Source: Microbacteriaceae bacterium (GTDB lineage Bacteria > Actinomycetota > Actinomycetes > Actinomycetales > Microbacteriaceae). From it: a stretch of 6,963 nt of DNA. The stretch is taken from contig CANGCU010000059.1 of assembly GCA_947452355.1 (NCBI GenBank), forward strand, positions 1 to 6,963, written 5' to 3'. The notes beneath the pieces were generated by a model, which saw nothing but the letters and a program-made list of their open reading frames with translations, made no database searches and was not told where the DNA came from. A program made the position numbers and the translations under genes. Shown in pieces: positions 1 through 6,820 of this stretch (the stretch's first letter is position 1; the number at the start of each line of letters is the position of its first letter).

Positions 1-326
1 ATTCCACCCGCAGTCATTTCGGGAGTCGCCTCGGTAATGAGTTCATTCCCATATTTACCGCCGGGGCCAGCGAGCAGGATGACTCCCTCAGTCGCAAATT
101 TGTCCATTTGGGCCGGCGGGAAGATTGCTGTGCAATCCGCGGGCATCGTGAATGTCTCGGTCGGAACTGGCGTTGTCGGGTCGCTTGTTGGCTCAGTCGA
201 AGGACTCAGGGACGTGGTCGGATCACTCGTTGGCTGAGAAGTCGGAGTACATCCCGCGAGAACGAGTGAAAGGAGCGCAACGGGAATCATCATTGCCGTT
301 TTTGAGTGCCGCGACCTAACCTGCAT
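1..326 (-). CDS. Putative lipoprotein with Ser/Thr/Pro-rich linker (3' end outside window)
   Basis: This is the N-terminal 108 codons of a secreted, lipid-anchored protein of unknown function. Residues 1-9 carry basic residues (Arg4, Arg6, Lys9), followed by a hydrophobic stretch at about 12-24 and a lipobox LVLAGC with the lipidated Cys at residue 26. This is a signal peptidase II signal, so the mature protein should be anchored to the outer face of the cytoplasmic membrane. Residues 27-58 are almost entirely Ser, Thr, Pro, Asp and Glu, a flexible spacer that includes PTSDPTT twice. A more ordinary globular sequence starts near residue 61 (MPADCTAIFP, then a GPGGKYGNEL segment) and is cut off by the window edge. 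I do not recognise the domain. The ATG at 326 gives the longest signal peptide; ATG codons 12 and 13 are possible alternatives but would leave no charged N-region. The gene lies 71 bp downstream of pckG on the same strand and probably has its own promoter. The lipoprotein call is firm; the function is unknown. Confidence 0.85.
   Translation of the reverse strand, partial: MQVRSRHSKTAMMIPVALLSLVLAGCTPTSQPTSDPTTSLSPSTEPTSDPTTPVPTETFTMPADCTAIFPPAQMDKFATEGVILLAGPGGKYGNELITEATPEMTAGG
171..233 (-). repeat. Repeated PTSDPTT unit in lipoprotein linker
   Basis: The seven-residue unit PTSDPTT occurs at residues 32-38 (bases 213-233) and 46-52 (bases 171-191), a period of 14 residues. The two 21-base copies differ at a few synonymous third positions while the peptide is identical. 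This suggests an older duplication kept at the protein level rather than a recent slippage event. It forms part of the extracytoplasmic spacer after the lipidated Cys. Confidence 0.6.
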
Positions 327-333
327 AGTCCAC

Positions 334-339
334 AATCTA
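334..339 (-). promoter_or_regulatory. Possible -10 element of leaderless lipoprotein mRNA
   Basis: On the minus strand the hexamer TAGATT fits the TAnnnT pattern and ends 7 bases before the ATG at 326. Transcription could therefore start at or next to the start codon. No convincing Shine-Dalgarno sequence lies before this ATG and no clear -35 was found. Support comes mainly from the similar arrangement before ramB and argS. Confidence 0.35.
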
Positions 340-353
340 CGCGCGTTGCGCGT
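339..353. repeat. Perfect inverted repeat between pckG and the lipoprotein gene
   Basis: The six-base arm ACGCGC and its exact complement GCGCGT flank a three-base spacer. The palindrome overlaps the first base of the possible -10 hexamer of the lipoprotein gene and lies 45 bases after the pckG stop codon. On the transcribed strand no run of T follows, so a classical intrinsic terminator is unlikely. A small hairpin or an operator overlapping the promoter are both possible. Confidence 0.4.
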
Positions 354-397
354 CCAAACTCGGCAGCGCACGGTGACGATTTGGTTACGAAAAAGCG

Positions 398-2239
398 TTA
401 CGAGCAGAGTTCGATTGTTTCGGCATTTTCGGACCACACCTCGTCCGGAACAGTGGCTCCGATTGTCGTGAGAAGCGTTTGAGCGTCGACCGCGTCACTC
501 TCGATATCGGCCCCGTCGACCGACAGGATTGCGTTCGCATCGGCGACGTCCATGTCGAGCCCGTGAAGATCGAGGTCTCCCAGTTTGGGAAGCGTTCCAA
601 CGGGGCTGACGACCCCGCCGACGGTCCCCTGAAGTCGTTCCATCATCCACTTGACAACGCGGATGTTGTCGCCGAAGCCGGGCCACAGGAATTGGCCGTC
701 ATCACCACGGCGGAACCAGTTCACGTGGAAAATCCGGGGGAATCGACCCGATACTCGAAGGCGCTCGCCGATCGACAGCCAGTGTGCCCAGTGGTCGCCA
801 ACGTTGTATCCGGTGAACGGTGCCATTGCAAACGGGTCTCGCCGAAGTTCGCCGAGTGTGCCTTCAGCCGCCGCGGTGCGCTCCGACGCCATCGTTGCAC
901 CGAGGTAAACGCCGTGCGCCCATGAGCGCGCTTCGGTGACAAGCGGCATGGTGTGCGAGCGACGACCGCCAAAGATGATCGCGTCGACGACCACGCCGCG
1001 CGGGTCTGACCATTCAGGGGCGGCGGTCGGACACTGATCAATCGCGACAGTAAACCGCGAGTTCGGGTGGGCAGCCGGGGTGCCTGATTCGGGGGACCAT
1101 GATTTTCCCGTCCAATCGGTGAGGTGCGCGGGCTTTTCTTTCGTGAGCCCCTCCCACCACACGTCGCCGTTGTCCGTCAGTGCGACGTTCGTGAAGATGG
1201 TGTTCCCCCACAGCGTTTGGATGGCCACGGGGTTGGTCGCCTCGCTCGTGCCCGGTGCAACGCCGAAGAATCCCGCCTCGGGGTTCAGTGCGCGCAGCAA
1301 TCCGTTTTCATCAATCCACATCCAGACGATGTCATCACCGAGGGTTTCGACGGTCCACCCAGGAAGCGTCGGCTGCATCATCGCAAAGTTCGTCTTACCG
1401 CACGCGCTGGGGAAGGCAGCAGCGATGTGCGCGACCTGGCCCTCGGGAGAGGTGATTCGAACGAGCATCATGTGCTCGGCGAGCCAACCCTCGTCCCTCG
1501 CCATCGCCGAGGCGATACGCAGAGCGAATGACTTCTTGCCCAGGAGGGCATTGCCGCCATAGGCCGAACCAAACGACCAAATCTCGCGAGATTCGGGGAA
1601 ATGGCTGATGTATTTAGTCGAATTACACGGCCATGCAACGTCGGCCTCACCGGCTTCGAGCGGAGCGCCGACGGAGTGGACGGCTTTGACCCAGTCCGCG
1701 CCCGACTCGATGACGTCGAGTGCGATCCGGCCCATCCGGGTCATTGTTCCCATGGACACGACGACGTAGGGCGAGTCGGTGATTTCGACACCCACTCGCG
1801 TGACGGGGGAACCGACTGGTCCCATCAAGAACGGGATGACGTACATCGTGCGGCCGCGCATGGATTCGGTGAAGAGCCCTGACAGCGTCGATCGCATGTC
1901 GTCGGGGTCGTGCCAGTTGTTTGTCGGCCCGGCGTCCTTCTCGGATTCGGAACAAATGAAGGTTCGTCCCTCGACACGCGCCACGTCATCGGGGTTACTG
2001 CGTGCGAGGAACGAATTCGGACGAAGTTCACCATTGAGCGGGATGAGCGTCTCGGACTCGACCATCAACGCAATGAGGTCTTGGCGCTCGCTCAGCGATC
2101 CGTCACACCACTGGATGTTCATGGGTTTCGTGAGGCGCGCGATCTCTGCAACCCAGTCAAGGAGGTCCTTACGGGTCGTTGCGACCACGTGGGCGTGACC
2201 GTCAGCAATCGTCAACGAGTCGTTCGAGGTTGTCGTCAT
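398..2239 (-). CDS. pckG: Phosphoenolpyruvate carboxykinase (GTP)
   Basis: The product (613 aa, the usual length for the GTP family) is the cytosolic enzyme that interconverts oxaloacetate + GTP and phosphoenolpyruvate + GDP + CO2, the entry step of gluconeogenesis from TCA intermediates. Family landmarks are all visible: substrate-binding Arg80 in FLARSNP, Tyr227 in SAYGGN, the metal ligands Lys236, His256 and Asp303, the GTPase-like P-loop FPSACGKTN (276-284) with the reactive Cys280, kinase-2 segment LGDDIVW (300-306), HPNSRF (391-396), the omega-loop lid around [10 protein letters not shown] (451-460), and the guanine-binding region [13 protein letters not shown] (500-512). No key residue is missing. 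Residue roles are assigned by analogy with the vertebrate enzymes, offset by about 8. The start chosen gives MTTTSND; GGAGAG lies 12 bases upstream, which is long for a Shine-Dalgarno. The gene is divergent from a RamB-like regulator, which suggests carbon-source control. Confidence 0.97.
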   Translation of the reverse strand: MTTTSNDSLTIADGHAHVVATTRKDLLDWVAEIARLTKPMNIQWCDGSLSERQDLIALMVESETLIPLNGELRPNSFLARSNPDDVARVEGRTFICSESEKDAGPTNNWHDPDDMRSTLSGLFTESMRGRTMYVIPFLMGPVGSPVTRVGVEITDSPYVVVSMGTMTRMGRIALDVIESGADWVKAVHSVGAPLEAGEADVAWPCNSTKYISHFPESREIWSFGSAYGGNALLGKKSFALRIASAMARDEGWLAEHMMLVRITSPEGQVAHIAAAFPSACGKTNFAMMQPTLPGWTVETLGDDIVWMWIDENGLLRALNPEAGFFGVAPGTSEATNPVAIQTLWGNTIFTNVALTDNGDVWWEGLTKEKPAHLTDWTGKSWSPESGTPAAHPNSRFTVAIDQCPTAAPEWSDPRGVVVDAIIFGGRRSHTMPLVTEARSWAHGVYLGATMASERTAAAEGTLGELRRDPFAMAPFTGYNVGDHWAHWLSIGERLRVSGRFPRIFHVNWFRRGDDGQFLWPGFGDNIRVVKWMMERLQGTVGGVVSPVGTLPKLGDLDLHGLDMDVADANAILSVDGADIESDAVDAQTLLTTIGATVPDEVWSENAETIELCS

Positions 2240-2245
2240 ATTCCC

Positions 2246-2257
2246 ATAATTCTCTCC
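2246..2257 (-). promoter_or_regulatory. pckG start signals: AATTAT hexamer and GGAGAG
   Basis: Reading the minus strand, GGAGAG (2257-2252) is followed directly by AATTAT (2251-2246), and then six bases to the pckG ATG. AATTAT matches TATAAT at four of six positions and sits exactly where a leaderless -10 would be. GGAGAG is a good Shine-Dalgarno but is 12 bases from this ATG and only 4 from an out-of-frame ATG at 2247. The two readings exclude each other for any given transcript; I cannot decide between them. Confidence 0.35.
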
Positions 2258-2302
2258 GAAAAATCAACACGCCGTGAATTTGCGACGAAAGAATGGCGGT
2301 TC

Positions 2303-2332
2303 TTGCGTTTTATGAAATATTCGGCGTAATCT
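2303..2332 (+). promoter_or_regulatory. Putative leaderless promoter of the ramB-like gene
   Basis: TTGCGT (2303-2308) as a partial -35 and TAATCT (2327-2332) as -10 are 18 bases apart. The -10 ends six bases before the ATG at 2339, so the expected first transcribed base is the A of the start codon. No purine-rich Shine-Dalgarno lies before the ATG, which fits translation of a leaderless mRNA. The -35 overlaps one of the two TTGCG motifs, so a protein bound there would block RNA polymerase. Confidence 0.55.
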
Positions 2333-2338
2333 TGCCCT

Positions 2339-3769
2339 ATGACCACGACACCGACCCTCGGCCGACGAATCCGTCATTTCCGTCAGCGCGCGAACCTGAC
2401 ACTCGATGCGTTGAGTGACAAGGTAGGTCTGTCCGGCAGCCAGCTGTCCATCATCGAAAACGGAAAGCGGGAACCCAAGATCGGGCTCGTTACGTCGATC
2501 GCCGGCGCACTCGGTGTCAGCGTTGCAACACTTCTCGAGGCCGGTGCGCCCGACGAACGCAGCGCGAAGGAACTTGAACTCGACGAACTTCAACACTCGG
2601 CGCTCGCCACACGGCTCGGAATTCCGCCGACGCGCGTAGGCAAGACCATGACCGACGAGACGCTCGACGCGTTGCTCGGGTTGCACCGCGAAATCGTTCG
2701 GCGCGAGACGACCGCAATCGCGACCCCGGAAGAAGCCCGTCGCGCAAACACCGAACTTCGCCGAGCGATGCGCGACATCAACAATTACCGACCCGACCTC
2801 GAAGCAATCGGACAAGACCTCTCCGACAATGTCGGACACACGACGGGTGCGCTCACCCACCGTGAAATGAGCCAGATGGCTGAACGGTTCGGACTAACCG
2901 TTATTTATGTCGATGACCTACCCCAGTCCGCGCGGTCGATTACCGACTGGGCCAACGGTCACGTGTACCTCCCCCCCGCGTCAATTCCTGGTGGGCACGG
3001 GCTCAGGTCCATGGCTATCCAGTCGATCGCACATCGAATCCTGGGACACAGCATCCCGTCGAGCTATTCCGAATTCCTGCAGCAACGACTTGAAATCAAC
3101 TATGTCGCGTCCGCCGCCATCATGCCTGGCCGCCAAGCCGTCGAATTCCTAGCCAAGGCGAAGGCCGACCGCAACATCGCGGTCGAGGACTTCCGAGACG
3201 CGTTCGGCGTCACACACGAATTCGCGTCGATGCGATTCACCAACCTCGCAACGAGCCACCTTGATATTCCCGTTCACTTCCTTCGGGTGGGGGACGAGGG
3301 TGCGGTGTACAAGGCGTATGAAAACGACGGGCTACCGATTCCGACGGACGTGACCGGAGCGGTCGAAGGACAACGGCTGTGCCGACACTGGAGTGCGCGC
3401 GTCGCGTTGGAGCGCGTGAATCGGACGACCGAGTATCACCAATACACCGACACCCCGGACGGAACGTTTTGGGAATCGACACAAACTGGGTCCGGCGTTG
3501 ATGGCAGTTTTTCGATCACTGTCGGAGTCCCCTTCGCCGAATCGAAATGGTTCCGTGGGCGGGACACCGCCGATCGCAAAGTGTCCACGTGTCCCGACCC
3601 GACCTGTTGTGTGATGCCCAGTGATGAACTCACCGCAAAGTGGGCGGGAAACACGTGGACCAGCGCCGCCATGCACGCCCAAGTGCTGACACCACTTCAC
3701 CACGGAACCTTTCCCGGGGTGGACGATCGGGCGGTGTTCGAATTCCTCGAGCGGCACTCCGAGCGGTAG
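2339..3769 (+). CDS. ramB: RamB/ScfR-family transcriptional regulator (XRE HTH, degenerate IrrE-like domain, ScfR domain)
   Basis: This 476-aa cytoplasmic DNA-binding regulator has the order typical of the short-chain fatty-acid regulators (RamB, PrpR). An XRE-type helix-turn-helix spans about residues 9-67 (LTLDALSDKVGLSGSQLSII core), then a Glu/Arg-rich linker, an IrrE/M78-like domain around 175-300, and a ScfR C-terminal domain around 310-460. The M78 zinc motif HExxH is degraded: His232 is followed by Arg233 in place of Glu, and the second His is displaced by one (Gly236, His237), so peptidase activity is not expected. The C-terminal part has Cys348 (LCRHW) and a CPDPTCC cluster (Cys418, 423, 424), matching cysteines of this family that may bind a metal or Fe-S cluster, as reported for mycobacterial PrpR. 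Relatives control acetate, glyoxylate-shunt and methylcitrate genes. Divergence from pckG suggests gluconeogenesis as a target. Family assignment is strong; RamB rather than PrpR is inferred from the neighbours. Confidence 0.85.
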   Translation: MTTTPTLGRRIRHFRQRANLTLDALSDKVGLSGSQLSIIENGKREPKIGLVTSIAGALGVSVATLLEAGAPDERSAKELELDELQHSALATRLGIPPTRVGKTMTDETLDALLGLHREIVRRETTAIATPEEARRANTELRRAMRDINNYRPDLEAIGQDLSDNVGHTTGALTHREMSQMAERFGLTVIYVDDLPQSARSITDWANGHVYLPPASIPGGHGLRSMAIQSIAHRILGHSIPSSYSEFLQQRLEINYVASAAIMPGRQAVEFLAKAKADRNIAVEDFRDAFGVTHEFASMRFTNLATSHLDIPVHFLRVGDEGAVYKAYENDGLPIPTDVTGAVEGQRLCRHWSARVALERVNRTTEYHQYTDTPDGTFWESTQTGSGVDGSFSITVGVPFAESKWFRGRDTADRKVSTCPDPTCCVMPSDELTAKWAGNTWTSAAMHAQVLTPLHHGTFPGVDDRAVFEFLERHSER

Positions 3770-3785
3770 TACGCTGGTCGAACAA

Positions 3786-3858
3786 GCCCCTTTAGCTCAG
3801 TGGATAGAGCGTCTACCTCCGGCGTAGAAGGTCGCAGGTTCGAATCCTGTAGGGGGTA
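3786..3858 (+). tRNA. tRNA-Arg (anticodon CCG)
   Basis: A full 73-base cloverleaf can be folded. The acceptor stem is GCCCCTT with AGGGGGT (two G-U wobbles), the D stem GCTC/GAGC with loop AGTGGATA, the anticodon stem TCTAC/GTAGA with loop CTCCGGC, the variable region AGGTC, and the T stem GCAGG/CCTGT with loop TTCGAAT. The discriminator base is A and no CCA is encoded. The anticodon CCG (3819-3821) reads the arginine codon CGG. The gene starts 16 bases after the ramB stop and ends 38 bases before argS, the enzyme that charges it. I saw no terminator after it and no strong dedicated promoter, so it may be released from a longer transcript. Confidence 0.96.
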
Positions 3859-3884
3859 CTTCCGAACACGACAGTCGAGCGACT

Positions 3885-3890
3885 TAAGAT
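3885..3890 (+). promoter_or_regulatory. Putative -10 of leaderless argS transcript
   Basis: TAAGAT fits TAnnnT and ends exactly six bases before the argS ATG at 3897, placing the expected first base at the start codon. A weak -35 candidate (TTCCGA, 3860-3865, 19 bases upstream) lies just after the tRNA. No good Shine-Dalgarno precedes the ATG. argS could therefore be transcribed independently of the tRNA, although read-through from upstream is not excluded. Confidence 0.5.
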
Positions 3891-3896
3891 GGACAC

Positions 3897-5555
3897 ATGA
3901 ACCCCGACGCGCTGAGCTCCGCCATTGCCGAAGCGACGCGAACGGTCATCGGCGCTCGCGATGAGGCGGTTGCAGCCGACATCACGGATGCGATGGTTGC
4001 CCTCGAACGCCCCAAGAATCGCGACCACGGCGACTGGGCGACGTCGATTGCACTCAAGGTCGCCAAGCGCGTTGACATGAACCCGCGGGACGTTGCTCAG
4101 GAACTTCACGCGGCACTGTCCGCGATTGCGGGAATCACGTCGATCGATATCGCTGGACCGGGGTTCCTCAACATCACGCTCGACGCGGCGGCAGCAGGTG
4201 AAATTGCCCGCAGCATCGTGACCGCAGGAAAAACCTTCGGCCACAACGACACCCTGGCCGGCCAGTCCATCAACCTGGAATTCGTCTCGGCGAACCCGAC
4301 AGGACCACTGCACATCGGGCACACGCGATGGGCTGGGTTGGGGGATTCCATCGGCCGAGTTTTGCGGGCCTCGGGTGCAACGGTTGCCAACGAGTTCTAT
4401 ATCAACGACGCCGGCGCCCAGATGGACGTCTTCGGCGAATCCGTCCTTGCCGCGGCACTCGGCGAACCGACTCCCGAAAACGGATATCCGGGTGAATACG
4501 TGCAGGACCTCGGGAAACAGGCACTCGCCCGGCGTCCCGATCTGGCCGACCTGCCTCGAGACGAGGCGATTGCCATCGCGCGCGACATCGGGTACGAACT
4601 GCAACTTCAGGAAATCAAGGACTCCCTCGCACGATTCAACGTCGAATTCGATGTGTGGTTCAGCGAACGCGACCTGCATGCCGGCGGTGATGACTCGCTC
4701 ATTGAAAAGGCCATCGAACGGCTGCGCGCAGAGGGTCATGTGTACGACGAAGACGACGCCGTGTGGGTGCGCACGACCGATTTTGGCGATGACAAAGACC
4801 GCGTGATTCGCCGAGGCAACGGGATCTATACCTATTTCGCCGCGGATGCCGCGTATTACTTGTCAAAGGGCGACCGGGGATACCAACACAAGATCTACCT
4901 CCTCGGCGCCGACCACCACGGGTATGTGCATCGCCTCAAGGCGCTCGCGGGATCGGCCGGCGACGACCCAAACAAGGACATCGAAATCCTGATCGGACAA
5001 CTCGTCAGTATCAATGGCGCCAAGTTGTCGAAGCGAGCGGGAAACATCATCGAACTCAATGACCTGCGGGAATGGTTGGGAACGGATGCACTGCGGTATT
5101 CACTCGCACGGTATCCCGCTGATTCACCGCTGTCGCTCGACCCGGAACTGTTGCAAAAGAAGTCAAACGATAACCCCGTCTTCTATGTTCAGTACGCGCA
5201 CGCGCGCACGAGTGCTGTTGCTCGCAATGCCGTCACCGCAGGTGTCGACCGGTCGGAGTTCCGCCCCGAACTTTTGGACCTGCAGACCGACGCCGACCTG
5301 GCAAACGCGCTGGCGGATTTCCCTCGGGTGGTTGCTCAATCAGCGACACTGCGAGAACCACACCGCGTGGCTCGGTATCTCGAGGAACTCGCCGCGTTCT
5401 ATCACCGTTGGTACGACAGCTGCCGAGTGACACCGGTGGGAGATGACGAGATCGACGACGCCCACCGAACACGGCTGTGGTTGAACGATGCGACGGGCCA
5501 GGTTTTGCGAAATGGACTTGACCTGCTCGGCGTGAGTGCCCCGGAGCGCATGTGA
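3897..5555 (+). CDS. argS: Arginyl-tRNA synthetase
   Basis: This is a class I aminoacyl-tRNA synthetase that attaches arginine to tRNA-Arg in the cytosol using ATP. Its 552 aa are normal for bacterial ArgS. The N-terminal tRNA D-loop recognition domain (about 1-115) is followed by the Rossmann catalytic core with EFVSANPTGPLHIGH, where the HIGH motif is 139-142. The KMSKS-equivalent loop is KLSKR at 376-380, followed by AGNIIELNDL. The C-terminal helical DALR anticodon-binding domain includes FYVQYAHAR (429-437), YLEELAAFYHRWYDSCRV (494-511) and the family-typical [10 protein letters not shown] end. The chosen ATG gives an N-terminus of normal length and has a -10-like hexamer six bases upstream. 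The gene follows its substrate tRNA-Arg(CCG) and its stop TGA overlaps the sufS GTG start, so the two are translationally coupled. Confidence 0.98.
   Translation: MNPDALSSAIAEATRTVIGARDEAVAADITDAMVALERPKNRDHGDWATSIALKVAKRVDMNPRDVAQELHAALSAIAGITSIDIAGPGFLNITLDAAAAGEIARSIVTAGKTFGHNDTLAGQSINLEFVSANPTGPLHIGHTRWAGLGDSIGRVLRASGATVANEFYINDAGAQMDVFGESVLAAALGEPTPENGYPGEYVQDLGKQALARRPDLADLPRDEAIAIARDIGYELQLQEIKDSLARFNVEFDVWFSERDLHAGGDDSLIEKAIERLRAEGHVYDEDDAVWVRTTDFGDDKDRVIRRGNGIYTYFAADAAYYLSKGDRGYQHKIYLLGADHHGYVHRLKALAGSAGDDPNKDIEILIGQLVSINGAKLSKRAGNIIELNDLREWLGTDALRYSLARYPADSPLSLDPELLQKKSNDNPVFYVQYAHARTSAVARNAVTAGVDRSEFRPELLDLQTDADLANALADFPRVVAQSATLREPHRVARYLEELAAFYHRWYDSCRVTPVGDDEIDDAHRTRLWLNDATGQVLRNGLDLLGVSAPERM
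5543..5546 (+). promoter_or_regulatory. Ribosome-binding site of sufS (supports GTG start)
   Basis: GGAG inside the last argS codons lies 5 bases before the GTG at 5552. This spacing, together with the GTGA overlap with the argS stop, supports the GTG as the true start rather than a later codon. Confidence 0.75.
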
Positions 5556-6820
5556 GCCAGTTCACACCAGAACAGAGTCTCGAGATTCGCGCGGAGTTCC
5601 CGCAATTGTCGGAGCACGTCAACGGGCATCCGCTGGTGTACCTCGACACCGCGGCGACCAGCTTGCGACCACGAATTGCCGTTGACATCGAATCCGAATT
5701 CGCACTTCGGCACACGGCCGCGGTCAATCGCGGCGCGCACACCCTCGCCGCGGAGGCGACGGAAGCGTTTGATGATGCACGGGCGTTCATCGCGACGTTC
5801 GTCGGCGCGCGGCCACATCACATCGTGTTCACATCGAGCGCGACGGAATCGATCAACCTCGTCGCTTTGGCTTTTCGATTGGCATCCGCGGTCGGATCAC
5901 CGGCGCGATTCGCCTTGACGACGGGTGACGAGATCGTCGTGTCCGAAGCGGAACATCACGCCAACCTCATTCCGTGGCAAGAAGTCGCTCACCAGACGGG
6001 TGCCGTCATTCGTGTCGCCCCCGTCACCGACGGCGGGGAATTAACCGTTGACGCGGTGGCGTCCGTCCTGTCCGAGCGAACGCGGATTGTCGCCGTCACG
6101 ACCGTGTCCAACGTATTGGGAATTGTGAATCCCGTGAAAGCAATTGCCGACCTGGCGCACGCCGCGGGCGCACTGGTCGTCGTGGATGCCTGCCAATCCG
6201 CAGCCCATGGCCGGCTTGACGTCGAATCGTACGGTGCCGATTTCGTTGCGTTCTCTGCGCACAAGATGTACGGCCCGACCGGAATCGGAGCCCTGTGGGG
6301 ATCCGCCGCGGCACTCGAGGAGATGCCCGTTGTGTTGACCGGTGGGTCGATGATCACTCGGGTAGATTACGACTCGTCCGATTACCTGCCCGCACCCGCG
6401 AAGTTTGAACCTGGAACGCCCCGATTGACTCAAGCAATTGGCTGGGCCGAATCACTTCGGTTCGTCGAGTCTGTCGGAGTTGACGCCATCGCGGCCCATG
6501 AGGAAGCCCTCGGCGATGTCCTGTATGCGGGTGTTGCCGACATTCCACATGTTCGAATTCTGGGAACCGGAGAGGGCGTTCACCGCGTCGGACTCGTCAG
6601 TTTTGCTGTCGATGGCGTTCACCCGCACGACGTCGGTCAATACCTCGATTCAAGAGGAATCGCCGCGCGCGTCGGCCATCACTGCGCCCAGCCTCTACAC
6701 AAACGCCTCGGTGTCGATTCGTCAACGCGATTCTCGCTTGGGATGTATTCCACAACTGACGATGTCGATATTGCCGTCGCGGCGCTGGCTGACGTCCGAG
6801 AATACTTCGGAGAGCGCTGA
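5552..6820 (+). CDS. sufS: SufS-type (group II) cysteine desulfurase
   Basis: This 422-aa PLP enzyme takes sulfur from L-cysteine, releasing alanine and leaving a persulfide on its active-site Cys for Fe-S cluster assembly. Visible landmarks are LDTAATS (31-37), NRGAHTLA (59-66), the PLP phosphate-contact SSATESINL (95-103), [12 protein letters not shown] (132-143) with the cofactor-stacking His, VDACQSAAH (211-219) with Asp212 and Gln215, the Schiff-base lysine Lys238 in [23 protein letters not shown] (285-297), and the catalytic Cys378 in RVGHHCAQP. The RxGHHCAQP form and short active-site loop mark group II (SufS) rather than IscS. Asp-Ala-Cys replaces the more common Asp-Gly-Ala before Gln215, a small variation. 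The start is GTG with GGAG five bases upstream. The gene overlaps argS by 4 bases and sufU by 1 base. SufU, encoded next, is the expected sulfur acceptor. Confidence 0.96.
   Translation: MSQFTPEQSLEIRAEFPQLSEHVNGHPLVYLDTAATSLRPRIAVDIESEFALRHTAAVNRGAHTLAAEATEAFDDARAFIATFVGARPHHIVFTSSATESINLVALAFRLASAVGSPARFALTTGDEIVVSEAEHHANLIPWQEVAHQTGAVIRVAPVTDGGELTVDAVASVLSERTRIVAVTTVSNVLGIVNPVKAIADLAHAAGALVVVDACQSAAHGRLDVESYGADFVAFSAHKMYGPTGIGALWGSAAALEEMPVVLTGGSMITRVDYDSSDYLPAPAKFEPGTPRLTQAIGWAESLRFVESVGVDAIAAHEEALGDVLYAGVADIPHVRILGTGEGVHRVGLVSFAVDGVHPHDVGQYLDSRGIAARVGHHCAQPLHKRLGVDSSTRFSLGMYSTTDDVDIAVAALADVREYFGER
6809..6814 (+). promoter_or_regulatory. Ribosome-binding site of sufU
   Basis: GGAGAG near the end of sufS lies 5 bases before the ATG at 6820, and the ATG shares its A with the sufS stop TGA. 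This is a classic coupled start and fixes the sufU start. Confidence 0.8.

Larger units (their letters stand above)
2240..2338. promoter_or_regulatory. Divergent pckG / ramB control region
   Basis: These 99 bases separate the start codons of pckG (minus) and the regulator (plus), so they must hold both promoters. The region is richer in A and T than its flanks. On the plus strand, TTGCG occurs at 2280-2284 and 2303-2307, 23 bases apart, within aaTTTGCGAC and tCTTGCGTTT. The first resembles the TTTGCAAA-type core I recall for RamB sites in Corynebacterium, so autoregulation plus control of pckG is plausible. An imperfect inverted repeat (CGCCG at 2270-2274, CGGCG at 2322-2326) brackets these sites. 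The operator assignment is inference. Confidence 0.6.

Noticed and set aside
37..237. A 66-codon plus-strand open frame at the left edge
   Set aside because: It is antisense to the lipoprotein gene, whose signal peptide and lipobox are clear. The repeated Val-Gly-Ser sequence is only the complement of the Ser/Thr/Pro linker repeat.
339..397. An intrinsic terminator for pckG
   Set aside because: The only stable hairpin (339-353) is not followed by a T tract on the transcribed strand, and the T5 run just after the stop codon has no hairpin before it.
479..925. Plus-strand open frames of 85-160 codons opposite pckG (also 1080-1562 and 1779-2198)
   Set aside because: All lie opposite conserved pckG catalytic sequence, have Arg/Ser/Pro-rich compositions typical of antisense frames, and show no recognisable domain.
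2264..2860. A 198-codon minus-strand open frame covering the 5' part of the regulator and the divergent promoter
   Set aside because: It is antisense to the helix-turn-helix region of the regulator and has no recognisable domain. It would also place a coding gene across both promoters.
3770..3775. TACGCT as a -10 for the tRNA-Arg gene
   Set aside because: It fits TAnnnT and lies 10 bases before the tRNA, but no reasonable -35 is found at 16-19 bases upstream, so it is not listed as a promoter.
3786..3858. tRNA-Arg as an integration site for a mobile element
   Set aside because: tRNA-Arg genes are common attachment sites, but no integrase is present, no repeat of the tRNA 3' end was noticed, and core genes lie on both sides.
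3813..4739. A 308-codon minus-strand open frame opposite argS
   Set aside because: It is antisense to a complete, motif-bearing argS, and its C-terminus (RIRTCDLLRR) is the well-known artefact of translating a tRNA gene backwards.
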